Origin: Pseudomonas sp. ATCC 13867
GTDB lineage: Bacteria > Pseudomonadota > Gammaproteobacteria > Pseudomonadales > Pseudomonadaceae
NCBI RefSeq assembly: GCF_000349845.1
Contig: NC_020829.1
Coordinates: forward strand, 4,595,001 to 4,659,000
Reading direction: 5' to 3'
Length of the DNA stretch: 64,000 nt
Positions 45,668-53,586 of this stretch are shown one piece after another (position 1 is the first letter of the stretch; each line of letters begins with the position of its first letter). Position numbers and translations under genes: made by a program. The notes under the pieces are model-generated. The model saw only the letters and a program-made list of their open reading frames with translations. It did no database searches and had not been told where the DNA came from.

Positions 45668-46087
45668 TCAGCTACTCCAAGGATCAATTAGCACCACTCC
45701 GTAACTCTCGAAGTGTCGGACGTTTCGCGTAGCAACCTGCGCCCCATGCAGTTTGGCGATTGCAGCAATCTGCCCATCCGCCATATCGGCAATCCTTCCC
45801 TTGGCCTCACTCTCTGCTGCCAGCTCAGCGTAATGCACCGCTGCATCCGCATCGAAGGGCAGGATCCTGCCGGCGAAGTCCTCTTCGAACATGGCAATGG
45901 CCAGATCCTGCAGAGCTTGCCTGCGTTTCCCCTTCGGCATCCTGGCAATGCCATAAAGGATCTCAGCCACGGTGATCGAGCTGATAAGTAAATCCTGAGC
46001 GGGTTGAGCATCAATCCAAGCAACCACAGCCGGATCTGGCTTGGCCCGCATCAGCTCCGACAGGACATTAGTGTCGAGCAGGATCAT
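45668..46087 (-). CDS. PIN-domain toxin (VapC/FitB-like)
   Basis: 139-aa PIN-domain RNase. The acidic active-site residues are visible: MILLDTNVLSELM (Asp5), the Glu in ITVAEILYGI, and Asp in ADMADGQIAA. The plasmid-stabilisation subtype with MPKGKRR in the middle resembles FitB. Its start overlaps the antitoxin stop by 4 nt, so the pair is co-translated. Located just outside attR. Confidence 0.88.
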   Translation of the reverse strand: MILLDTNVLSELMRAKPDPAVVAWIDAQPAQDLLISSITVAEILYGIARMPKGKRRQALQDLAIAMFEEDFAGRILPFDADAAVHYAELAAESEAKGRIADMADGQIAAIAKLHGAQVATRNVRHFESYGVVLIDPWSS

Positions 46088-46329
46088 TCGTCGAAGTCCG
46101 CAGCCCGAGCCTTAGTCTTGCGAGCCGGCAGCTCGATATCAGCTCCACCGACAGATGCGAAGCGAGCATGAATCCGACTTCCCAAGCCCCTCCTTTTCTC
46201 GTCCCGAGAGAGCGCCTGAGCAAGGATCACACGGACCTCCTCTTCCATCGAGCGGCCATGGTTCGCAGCGACCACTCGGAGCTTGGCCTTGAGGTCTTCG
46301 TCTAGGTTTCTAATCGTGATGCTGGCCAT
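46084..46329 (-). CDS. Ribbon-helix-helix antitoxin (FitA/VapB-like)
   Basis: 81-aa antitoxin with an N-terminal RHH domain (MASITIRNLDEDLKAKLRVV...NHGRSMEEEVR) and a C-terminal tail that should wrap the PIN toxin. The ATG at 46329 is chosen because it starts the RHH strand; upstream codons in frame are unrelated. It precedes and overlaps the toxin gene. Confidence 0.88.
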   Translation of the reverse strand: MASITIRNLDEDLKAKLRVVAANHGRSMEEEVRVILAQALSRDEKRRGLGSRIHARFASVGGADIELPARKTKARAADFDE

Positions 46330-46454
46330 GACATTCTCCAGTGCAATCAATGAAATCACTGACATCATACGGGAGATTTCCGGGTCGTGTGAGCGGTCAG
46401 AGATACATGACAGGCTCCGATGGCTGGGCGATACACAACATCGCCTTAGCCTCG

Positions 46455-46690
46455 CTATCTGCCCTTGCACTCCCCCAAGGTAAACGTGATCTCCTCTCTC
46501 TTCCTGGTAGCAAGGAGCACGCGATCGCCATCTAGAAACGCAACCCCTTGCCCCTGCTCTAGAGCACATGGCGCTTTATTGAACATCTCAAATGTGTAGA
46601 GGAACCACTTGGTCTTGTCCTCCATAAATGAAACGTAGGCCGAATGGCTCCCTGCCCACCACTGGTAGCCAACAGTGGCGAGGGTTCTAC
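46455..46690 (-). pseudogene. Possible 3' remnant of an unknown gene
   Basis: An open stretch reads GYQWWAGSHSAYVSF, then MEDKTKWFLYTFEMFNK and ends GECKGR. It has no start with a ribosome site (first ATG at 46625 would give 56 aa) and no family I recognise, but its composition is protein-like. It may be the end of a truncated gene upstream of the antitoxin. Confidence 0.35.
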
Positions 46691-46743
46691 CCCGTTACCA
46701 CGGACATTTTCGAGTAAGCTCACGCTGAGCTGAAGGAGTGTTC

Positions 46744-46905
46744 ATGTCCAAGCGCAAGAGATACAGCACCCTTAAACAATCTTCTCACCAGATACTGATG
46801 GCTCGCGATCTGAACGAATGCCTTCGCCGCCCTATATTTGAGCTGTTCTCCGCCCTTGCCCCAGGGAAAGAGAAGCAATCGAGCATTGTCATTCCGATGA
46901 GATAA
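46744..46905 (+). CDS. 53-aa hypothetical protein
   Basis: Starts MSKRKRYSTLKQSSHQILMA after a good AAGGAG site. The first seven residues recall the start of IS3-family OrfA proteins, but the rest does not fit, so it may be a degraded fragment or a small unknown gene. It lies at the likely right edge of the accessory region. Confidence 0.35.
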   Translation: MSKRKRYSTLKQSSHQILMARDLNECLRRPIFELFSALAPGKEKQSSIVIPMR

Positions 46906-46926
46906 ACGCCGGAACACTCCAGGCGT

Positions 46927-47925
46927 TCAGCCCAACAGCTGCAACACACCTTGTCCGATCACCCGCGTCGTCTCCCCACCGAAGTCCACACTCCCCTCCT
47001 CCCGAAGGAAGCCATCCACCGCCGCATCGAGTCGGTCGGCCAGCTCGGGGCGCTGCCAGTGGTGGCGCAGGAGCATGCCAACGCTGAGGATAGCGGCCAG
47101 CGGATTGGCGCGGCCGGTTCCAGCGATGTCAGGGGCGCTGCCGTGGACGGGCTCGGCGAGGGCGATACCGTGACCGAGGTTGAGTGACGGGGCCATGCCC
47201 AGGCCGCCGCCCCAGTGGCTGGCGAGGTCGGAGAGGATGTCGCCGAAGAGGTTGCTGGTGACGATGAGGTCAAAGGCTTCAGGACGCTCCACCAGTTGCA
47301 GGGCGGCGACGTCGACCAGGCGCTCGTCGAGTACGTCGCTCCAGCCGTCTTCTACCAGCCGGTCGCGGCAGGTATCGCGGAACAGGCCGCAGCTGAGCGG
47401 AAGGACATTGGCCTTGTGTACCAGGGTGATGCGACGGGCGCCGCGCAGGCGGGCGATGCGCGAGGTGTCGGCGGCCAGGCGGTCGCAGGCGGCGCGGGTA
47501 ATGACTCGTTCGGCGATGGCCACGCCCTCGGATTCCCAGTGTTCGCGGCCGCTGTAGAGACCTTCGCTGTTCTCCCGCAGGATCAGCAGGTCAACGCCGG
47601 GATGGGGAGATACGTGCGGGCGAGAGCGCACCGGACGCAGATTGAGGCTGAGCGCCAGCTCCTGGCGCAGGGCGAGGATGGCGCTGCGGTAGCCTTCGAC
47701 ACGATGGCTGGGCGAGGAAACCGCACCGAACAGGCCGGCACCACAGGCGCGCAGGCGAGCCAGGGTGATGTCGGGCACCGAGACGCCGCGCCGTTCGAAG
47801 CATTCCCAGCCGGCTTCGGCCTCTTCCACCCGCAGATCGGGTATCAGCCGTTCCAGTACCTGGACCGCTACCGGCACCACTTCACGGCCGATGCCGTCGC
47901 CGGGAATCACGCACAACCGATGCAT
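46927..47925 (-). CDS. Isocitrate/isopropylmalate dehydrogenase family protein
   Basis: 332-aa NAD(P)-dependent beta-decarboxylating dehydrogenase. VIPGDGIGREV at the N-terminus, the Mg/substrate motif NLFGDILSDLA and the C-terminal EPVHGSAPDIAGTGRANP are clear. The substrate helix reads ALRQELALSLNLRPVRSRP, closer to homoisocitrate or tartrate dehydrogenases than to LeuB, so leucine synthesis is not assumed. The start at 47925 gives MHRLCVIPGDG. No pathway neighbours are visible, so the substrate remains open. Confidence 0.8.
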   Translation of the reverse strand: MHRLCVIPGDGIGREVVPVAVQVLERLIPDLRVEEAEAGWECFERRGVSVPDITLARLRACGAGLFGAVSSPSHRVEGYRSAILALRQELALSLNLRPVRSRPHVSPHPGVDLLILRENSEGLYSGREHWESEGVAIAERVITRAACDRLAADTSRIARLRGARRITLVHKANVLPLSCGLFRDTCRDRLVEDGWSDVLDERLVDVAALQLVERPEAFDLIVTSNLFGDILSDLASHWGGGLGMAPSLNLGHGIALAEPVHGSAPDIAGTGRANPLAAILSVGMLLRHHWQRPELADRLDAAVDGFLREEGSVDFGGETTRVIGQGVLQLLG

Positions 47926-48003
47926 CGCTGACCTCCGCTCGCCGCCGGTCCCCTCCATGATCCGCCCACGCCCCTCACGGAAGGACGCCGGCGGACAGTC
48001 GGC

Positions 48004-48648
48004 TCACACTTGTCCGAGCGGGCGCAGGCGGTATTGCGGTGGCAGTTGGCCAAGGCCGCTGACGGTGACGTTGAGGTCCTTCCAGCGGCCGTCCTTGATG
48101 CCGTAGATGCAGCCGTGCACGGAGAGCGGCTGGCCACGATGCCAGGCGTTCTGCACGATGCTGGTGTGGCTGACGTTGGCGACCTGCTGAATGACGTTGA
48201 GCTCGCAGAGGCGGTCGACCTTTTCCTCTTCCTTTTCGAACTGGGCGAGGTGGTCGCGGTATTCGTAGGCGAGGTCGCGGATGGTCCGCAGCCAGCCATC
48301 GATCAGGCCAAGCTGGCCGTGCTGCAGGGCCGCGCGTACACCGCCGCAGCCGTAGTGACCGGTGACCAGGATGTGCTTCACCTTGAGTACGTCGACGGCG
48401 TACTGGATGACCGACAGGCAGTTGAGGTCGGTGTGCAGCACGACGTTGGCGACGTTGCGGTGGACGAACAGGTCGCCTGGCAACATGCCGACGATCTCGT
48501 TGGCGGGGACGCGGGCATCGGAGCAACCGATCCACAGGTATTCCGGGGCCTGTTGCCGCGCCAGTTTGGCGAAGAACTCCGGGTCTTCCCGCGTGATCGC
48601 TTCCGCCCAGCGTTCGTTGTTGTCGAACAGCTCCTGCAGATCATTCAT
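48004..48648 (-). CDS. can: Beta-class carbonic anhydrase
   Basis: 214-aa enzyme converting CO2 to bicarbonate. The zinc ligands and catalytic dyad are visible: Cys42-x-Asp44-x-Arg46 (IGCSDARVP) and His98...Cys101 (GHYGCGGV). Length and pattern match E. coli Can and the P. aeruginosa enzyme at the equivalent locus (PA4676, from memory). It is 78 nt upstream of the dehydrogenase gene on the same strand. Confidence 0.93.
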   Translation of the reverse strand: MNDLQELFDNNERWAEAITREDPEFFAKLARQQAPEYLWIGCSDARVPANEIVGMLPGDLFVHRNVANVVLHTDLNCLSVIQYAVDVLKVKHILVTGHYGCGGVRAALQHGQLGLIDGWLRTIRDLAYEYRDHLAQFEKEEEKVDRLCELNVIQQVANVSHTSIVQNAWHRGQPLSVHGCIYGIKDGRWKDLNVTVSGLGQLPPQYRLRPLGQV

Positions 48649-48711
48649 GTTCGCTTCCTCATCGTTGGCTGCCGCACCTTACGCAGCGCACGCGCGCCTG
48701 ACAAGCTGCTT

Positions 48712-49956
48712 TCAGCGCGCCGCATTCAGACGCCACCAGCGCGGCGGGCGGAGAGTTTCCTGCCGCGCCAGTTGGTGCCAGGCGTCGTGCCAGGCTTGGG
48801 CCTCGGCGGCCAGGCGTGGCCAGTCCAGCGTGCGCCTGTCCAGTGCGGCCAGCAACTCGGTTTCCAGCCAGCCGTGGCTGGCGCGCAAGGCATCGGCGAA
48901 GCCGGGGTCGGCCAGGGCGCGCTGGTGCACGGCCTCGAAGCGCCACCAGAGGGATTCTTCCACGGCCGCGCCCTCGCGGCTGAGCAGGCCTTCGCCGGCG
49001 TCCGCCTCGAAGCCCAGGGGTTGGAACATCGACAGGCACGGCGCCGAAGTGCCGGTGGCGGCCATCCGCGGCGAACCGCCGTCGAGCCGGGCGATCAGGC
49101 TGGCAGTGGTCTGCGAGGGACGCCAGAAACTGCCAGCGTGCAGGCAGACCTGGCGATTGTCGTGACGGGAGAAACGATGTCCCCGGTGGCCGTGGCTGCG
49201 CAGAGCGACCACCAGCGCCAGCCAATCGATCTTCGCCGGGCAATGGGCGAGAAATTCCTGGTTGAGCTGCCGCCGTTGCCGCGCCCCGGCAACCCAGGGC
49301 AGCACGCGGCCATCGAAGGCGCGGCCGAAGTGGAAGTCGCCACGGCCATTCCAGCAGCCCAGCCGGCGCGCGTGGTCTTCCAGGTTGGGGCTGGCGAGGT
49401 CGTAGTCGTGGCCGAGAGTCAGGGCATTGGAGATCGCCCAACGCTCGACCTGCTTCGCCGCCCACAGCCGGCCGGCGGTCTCCAGTACCCAGGCTTCGTC
49501 GCGGTCGGCGATGAGGTAGCTGTTGTCGTAGCGCATACGCTTGTTGCGGTAGCCGGCCGGACCGCCCTGGCCGTGGCGCTCCAGCAGTTCAGTGATGACG
49601 GCCAGCGCCTCGCGCGCCGTCGCCGCGCGCTCGAGAGCCAGGCGCAACAGGTCCATGCCCAGCAGCGCCTCGCCATCGCGCCGGGTCAGGCGGGTGAACA
49701 CGGCTTCGTTGCCGATGGCCACGCCGCACTCGTTGACGCCCATCTCGGCGCCCCACAGCCAGGTCGGCTGGCTGAGGATGACGGCATGGCGCTGGGCGGT
49801 CTGAGGGATTTCCAGGTAGGTGGTGCGCACCGTCGCCGCCCGGTCGCCGTGCACGGCCGGCAGGCGAATCAGGCATTGCGGTTCGGCGGGCTCGCGGTCG
49901 CTGTTCTTGGCGAACCAGGTGGCCCCGCCGCTACGCAATACCAAGGTGTCGCACAT
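48712..49956 (-). CDS. C69-family/secernin-like N-terminal nucleophile hydrolase
   Basis: 414-aa protein beginning MCDTLVLRS, where Cys2 would be the N-terminal nucleophile after Met removal, as in C69 peptidases and secernins. Further family features are FAKNSDREPAEPQ, GVNECGVAIGNEAVF and YDNSYLIADRDEAWVLE. The substrate is unknown. The start at 49956 lies 26 nt inside the amine oxidase gene, so the two are co-translated and may act on related amide or amine compounds (inference). Confidence 0.8.
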   Translation of the reverse strand: MCDTLVLRSGGATWFAKNSDREPAEPQCLIRLPAVHGDRAATVRTTYLEIPQTAQRHAVILSQPTWLWGAEMGVNECGVAIGNEAVFTRLTRRDGEALLGMDLLRLALERAATAREALAVITELLERHGQGGPAGYRNKRMRYDNSYLIADRDEAWVLETAGRLWAAKQVERWAISNALTLGHDYDLASPNLEDHARRLGCWNGRGDFHFGRAFDGRVLPWVAGARQRRQLNQEFLAHCPAKIDWLALVVALRSHGHRGHRFSRHDNRQVCLHAGSFWRPSQTTASLIARLDGGSPRMAATGTSAPCLSMFQPLGFEADAGEGLLSREGAAVEESLWWRFEAVHQRALADPGFADALRASHGWLETELLAALDRRTLDWPRLAAEAQAWHDAWHQLARQETLRPPRWWRLNAAR

Positions 49957-51316
49957 ACGCCTCTCCCTCGTCTGCGGCGCCAAGCACTTCGCTCGCCGCC
50001 CGTTCCCCGGCCTCGACGGCCCCGTCGAAGTAACCCATCCAGCGCGTAGCCGTTTCGGTGCCGGCGAAATGCAGACGGCCATAGGGCTCGCGCAGCCGCG
50101 CGGCGCCGCTGGTCCAGAGCCCCGGCGGGAACAGCGCGGCATAGCAGCCGCGGGCGAAGGGTTCCTCGGCCCAGGACTTGTCCACGTAATCGATTGGCTT
50201 GAGCGCCTCCTCGCCGAAGTAGCGGGCGAAGCAGTCGAGCACCTGGCCACGCCGGTCGCCCGCCGGCCGCGCGTTCCACTGCCGTGCTTCGTCACCTTCG
50301 ATGAAGCCGAGCAGTACGCCGCGCGGGGAGTCGGGGATGCTGTTGTCGAAGGTCAGCCGTACCGGGCCGACTTCGCTGGTGGCCTGGCCGGAGAAACCCC
50401 GGTCGCGCCAGAACGGCATGTCGTACAGCGCCATGCACTTGATTACCGCGCCTTGCGGCAGGCGCTGCAGGAGCTGGTCGCGCCAGCTGGGCAGCAGTGG
50501 TTCCTGGGTGATGCGCAGCAATTGGGTCGGTGGGATGGCGAAGATCACCCGCGAGGCATGGTGCACGCCACGGTCGCTGACCAGTTCGACGCCGCTGTCG
50601 CTCTGTCGCACGGCGCGGATCGGCTCGCCGGTGTGCACCGCGTCGCCCAGGCGCTCGGCCAAGGTCTGGCAGATGCGCTGGGAGCCACCCTGGATGCGAT
50701 CCTGCTGCGCGCCGCCTTCGACGCCGAGCAGGGTGTCGAGGTTGGTGCCACTGCGGATGTAGAAGAGGACGTGGAGGAACGACAGGTCATGGGGGCTGGC
50801 GGCGAACACCGCGCCGCTCATCAGTTCGAACACCTTGCGCCCGGTGGAGGTGCGCACGTTGCGCCGCAGCCATTCGGCGAAGGTCAGGCGGTCCCAATGC
50901 TCAGCCTTGGGGTGCAGGCTGGGGTCGTTCAGGGAGATTTCCCGCGCCATGCGGTCCAGGCGTACGTGGGCCTGCAGCACGTCCAGCAGTGCATGGGGAG
51001 CGAAGCGGGGAATGGTGCCGTGATAGGGCTTCAGCCGGCCACCGAACAGGGTGAGATTGTCGCCCTGGTTCCATTGCGGAAAGGTCGACAGGTTCAGCTC
51101 GGCGAGCAGGGAAAGGATGCGCTCCTGGGTGGGACCGACCCATTGGCCGCCCACCTCGACCACTTCGCCGCTGGCGAAGCGATGGTTGAGGGTTCGTCCT
51201 CCGACGCGCTTGTTGGCCTCCAGCACCTTTACCCGCCGTCCGGCCGATGCCAGACGCCAGGCGGCGGTCAGCCCCGAAATCCCGGCGCCCACCACGATCA
51301 CATCGCTGCGATTCAT
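49931..51316 (-). CDS. Flavin-containing amine oxidase (MAO-like)
   Basis: 461-aa FAD enzyme. The dinucleotide motif VVGAGISGLTAAW (residues 7-19), the RVGGRT motif near 37-42 and the C-terminal flavin segment (GRLHFAGTETATRWMGYFDGAVEAG) are typical of monoamine or putrescine oxidases. Substrate not predictable. It overlaps the downstream secernin-like gene by 26 nt; a 372-bp gap lies upstream. Confidence 0.85.
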   Translation of the reverse strand: MNRSDVIVVGAGISGLTAAWRLASAGRRVKVLEANKRVGGRTLNHRFASGEVVEVGGQWVGPTQERILSLLAELNLSTFPQWNQGDNLTLFGGRLKPYHGTIPRFAPHALLDVLQAHVRLDRMAREISLNDPSLHPKAEHWDRLTFAEWLRRNVRTSTGRKVFELMSGAVFAASPHDLSFLHVLFYIRSGTNLDTLLGVEGGAQQDRIQGGSQRICQTLAERLGDAVHTGEPIRAVRQSDSGVELVSDRGVHHASRVIFAIPPTQLLRITQEPLLPSWRDQLLQRLPQGAVIKCMALYDMPFWRDRGFSGQATSEVGPVRLTFDNSIPDSPRGVLLGFIEGDEARQWNARPAGDRRGQVLDCFARYFGEEALKPIDYVDKSWAEEPFARGCYAALFPPGLWTSGAARLREPYGRLHFAGTETATRWMGYFDGAVEAGERAASEVLGAADEGEAYVRHLGIA

Positions 51317-51688
51317 GTTTGCGACCTTATGTTCTTGTTGTTATTGGGCTTAAGGGTAAGCCAGGAGTTGGTTTCAGAAAAACCCGGTCAGCGGGAAATT
51401 TCCTGGTTTTTGTGGGGGAGTCGTGGCGGCGGGTGGGATGGTGCTTGCGGGAGGCTCATCCGTGGTTCAGGGCGCGGGGAGATTCGCGGACGGAGTCCGC
51501 GCCTTCACGGCGTTTCTGGGTGGCGTGCCAAGGCAGCCTCTCACCCCCTCTCCCTCCGGATGAGGGGCTCTCGCAGGAGCGGATCTTATCCGAGATGTTT
51601 TCCGAACATCGGTACGCAGATTCAGGATTTCGCGGACAAGGCCCGATCCTGCGGAAGCGGGAGCCTGCCACCGAACCCCTCGGCCGAA
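51317..51688. other. Gene-free gap between the amine oxidase and rimI
   Basis: 372 bp with no credible gene. A short perfect hairpin CGCGGAC-GGA-GTCCGCG lies at 51485-51501, and further partial inverted repeats near 51540-51600 look like degraded extragenic repeats. The promoter of the amine oxidase gene should be at the left end. Confidence 0.5.
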
Positions 51689-52141
51689 TCAATCGACCAG
51701 GGTGCAGGCCATCACCAGTGCATCTTCGCGACCGCCGACCGCCGGGTAGTAACCACGGCGGCGGCCGATCTCGTTGAAGCCGTAGCGTTCGTAGAGTCGG
51801 TAGGCCGGCTGGTTGGACTCGCGCACTTCGAGGAAGCATTCCACCGCATTGAGCTCATGGGCCCGCTTCATCAGATGCTCCAGCAGGCGCAGGCCCAGAC
51901 CGCGCCCCTGGCTTTCCGGCTTGACGGTGATGTTGAGCAGGTGCGCCTCGTCGAGGATCAGCTGGATCACGCCGTGACCGACCTGCTGGGTGCCTTCGAA
52001 CATTACCCAGCATTCGTAGCTCTTCAGGCCATCGGCGAAGATGCCGCGCGTCCAGGGGTGGCTGAAGGCGGCGTATTCGATCTTGAGAACGGCATCGAGG
52101 TCCGCCTCGGTCATCGGGCGGAAGGAAACGGCATCGCTCAT
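51689..52141 (-). CDS. rimI: Ribosomal protein S18 alanine N-acetyltransferase
   Basis: 150-aa GNAT acetyltransferase. The acetyl-CoA-binding motif ESQGRGLGLRLLEHL and the C-terminal RRGYYPAVGGREDALVM region are characteristic of RimI. It overlaps the upstream psi-like gene by 4 nt, the same arrangement as holD-rimI in E. coli. Confidence 0.92.
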   Translation of the reverse strand: MSDAVSFRPMTEADLDAVLKIEYAAFSHPWTRGIFADGLKSYECWVMFEGTQQVGHGVIQLILDEAHLLNITVKPESQGRGLGLRLLEHLMKRAHELNAVECFLEVRESNQPAYRLYERYGFNEIGRRRGYYPAVGGREDALVMACTLVD

Positions 52142-52995
52142 GCGGTGATCTGACTCATCCAGCGTTGCCGAACACGGCGCATGGCGCGCCAGAGGTCGGC
52201 TTTCAAAGAGGGTTCTTCGGCCAGGCGCTCAAGGCCCGGCAAGGCCCAGGCGACGCCCAGGCCTTCGACTTGCAGCTCGCGCAGCAGGGACTCCTCGTCC
52301 GCCTCGCCGGCGTAGCGCACGGCGGGCATGCCGACCAGCCACAGGCAGCGACAGGGTGCGCCGTCTTCCAGGCGGGCGGCGACGAAGCCCTGGACGAACT
52401 CACGGGCGGCCTGCGGGCCCTGGTCCATGTTGCCGCCGGCGAGCAGCGGCCAGCGCACCGGTTCGCCCAGCAGTTGCGGGCTTTCCGGTAGGCCGGCGGC
52501 ACGCAGCAGATCCTTGAGCAGCAGATAGGCCGGGTCACGACTGGCCAGGGGCTCGCCGGTGGGCAACTCCACCAGCAGGACGCACTCGCCGGCACGCAGC
52601 AGTTGCAGGGCGAAACGCGGCGGTGGCGCGACCGGGACGCGGGCCACGGGCTCGGCTTCCGGCTCGGCCTGTTCTTCGGACTTCACAGGGACCGCTGGCT
52701 TGGCCGGCGCGCCCGCCTTGGGCAACAGGCGGGCGGCGATCGATCCGGGTTCGCCCATCGGCACGACAGCCGGAGCCGCAACCGGAGCGGCGTCGCGCCC
52801 GACGTCGGCGACGGGCGCCAGCGGCGCTTTCTCAACGACGATGGGCTCGGGCGTTTCCAGCAGTTCGGGGCGCGACGGGGCGGCGAACGGCAACGCCACG
52901 CGCGGCAGCCAGGTGGCGACCTGCATGGCGCCGAGGTAGGCGCGGCGGCGGGCTTCTTCGATCAAGGGACGGTTACCTGTAAGTGGAGCCTGCAC
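52138..52995 (-). CDS. DNA polymerase III psi subunit-like protein (cryptic HolD)
   Basis: 285 aa. The N-terminal half is low-complexity Ala/Pro/Glu-rich linker (about residues 35-125), preceded by a short conserved helix (EEARRRAYLGAMQVATWLPR). The C-terminal half is a compact domain (FALQLLRAGECVLLVELPTG...). It bears little resemblance to E. coli HolD, but it lies directly upstream of and overlaps rimI as holD does, and the equivalent P. aeruginosa gene (PA4679) has been described as a cryptic psi subunit (from memory). In that role it would link chi and SSB to the clamp loader. Confidence 0.65.
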   Translation of the reverse strand: MQAPLTGNRPLIEEARRRAYLGAMQVATWLPRVALPFAAPSRPELLETPEPIVVEKAPLAPVADVGRDAAPVAAPAVVPMGEPGSIAARLLPKAGAPAKPAVPVKSEEQAEPEAEPVARVPVAPPPRFALQLLRAGECVLLVELPTGEPLASRDPAYLLLKDLLRAAGLPESPQLLGEPVRWPLLAGGNMDQGPQAAREFVQGFVAARLEDGAPCRCLWLVGMPAVRYAGEADEESLLRELQVEGLGVAWALPGLERLAEEPSLKADLWRAMRRVRQRWMSQITA

Positions 52996-53062
52996 GGGCA
53001 GGCCGGCACATCGAGGCGGGATTGTCGCGTGAAACGCGTCGGGGGGAAAGGCCGGTCGGCGG

Positions 53063-53572
53063 TTACGGGGTACCGAAGATGTAGACGTTGCCGGTGAGCT
53101 TGACAGCGCCGGTGGCCTGGTAGGTGAGCAGGTTGGTCTGCTGCAGGCCGCTGGCGGCGACCTTGCCCTGGTTGGCGCCGCCCAGGGTGAACTGCAGGTT
53201 GGTGGCGCTGGCGTTGGTCAGGCCGATCTTCATGGCCTGGCGGTTGAACAGGGCGCCGTCGCCGTTGAAGCCGCTGGCGATGGTCACCATGTCCAGGCTC
53301 ATGCCGTCGAAGCTGAAGGTGCCTTTGATGTTGTCCAGCACGACGAAGCCGGTGCTGTTCAGCGGCTGGATCGCCACGCGCGCGCCGCAGCCGCCGGGGC
53401 AGCGGTTGTCGCCGGCCACCGGGGCGAGGTTGAAGTTGACGCTCAGGCTGACGCCGGCCTGGCCGCTGACATCGGACATCTCGCTGTCGTCCAGGCCGCG
53501 CATTTCGGCCTGGGCGCCCGCGGCGGCGAGCAGCAGCAGGACACTCAGGAACCGGCGAGACAGGCTGTTCAC
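53063..53572 (-). CDS. Secreted 'LDD..GQA' (DUF6160-like) protein, 169 aa
   Basis: A signal peptide (FLSVLLLLAAAGAQA) is followed by the shared motif MRGLDDSEMSDVSGQAGVSLS. The rest is beta-rich with repeated strands, and contains one CPGGC pair. It resembles a surface/secreted family found in Pseudomonas and Acinetobacter (DUF6160, from memory); function unknown. GAGGAG stands seven bases before a GTG at 53572, which I take as start; an ATG at 53587, overlapping the upstream stop, would add five residues. Third gene of a three-paralogue operon. Confidence 0.7.
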   Translation of the reverse strand: MNSLSRRFLSVLLLLAAAGAQAEMRGLDDSEMSDVSGQAGVSLSVNFNLAPVAGDNRCPGGCGARVAIQPLNSTGFVVLDNIKGTFSFDGMSLDMVTIASGFNGDGALFNRQAMKIGLTNASATNLQFTLGGANQGKVAASGLQQTNLLTYQATGAVKLTGNVYIFGTP

Positions 53573-53586
53573 GGCGATGCTCCTCA

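Noticed and set aside
48010..50049. 679-codon plus-strand frame opposite can and the secernin-like gene
   Set aside because: Antisense shadow; the carbonic anhydrase zinc motifs and the Cys2 hydrolase start are on the minus strand.
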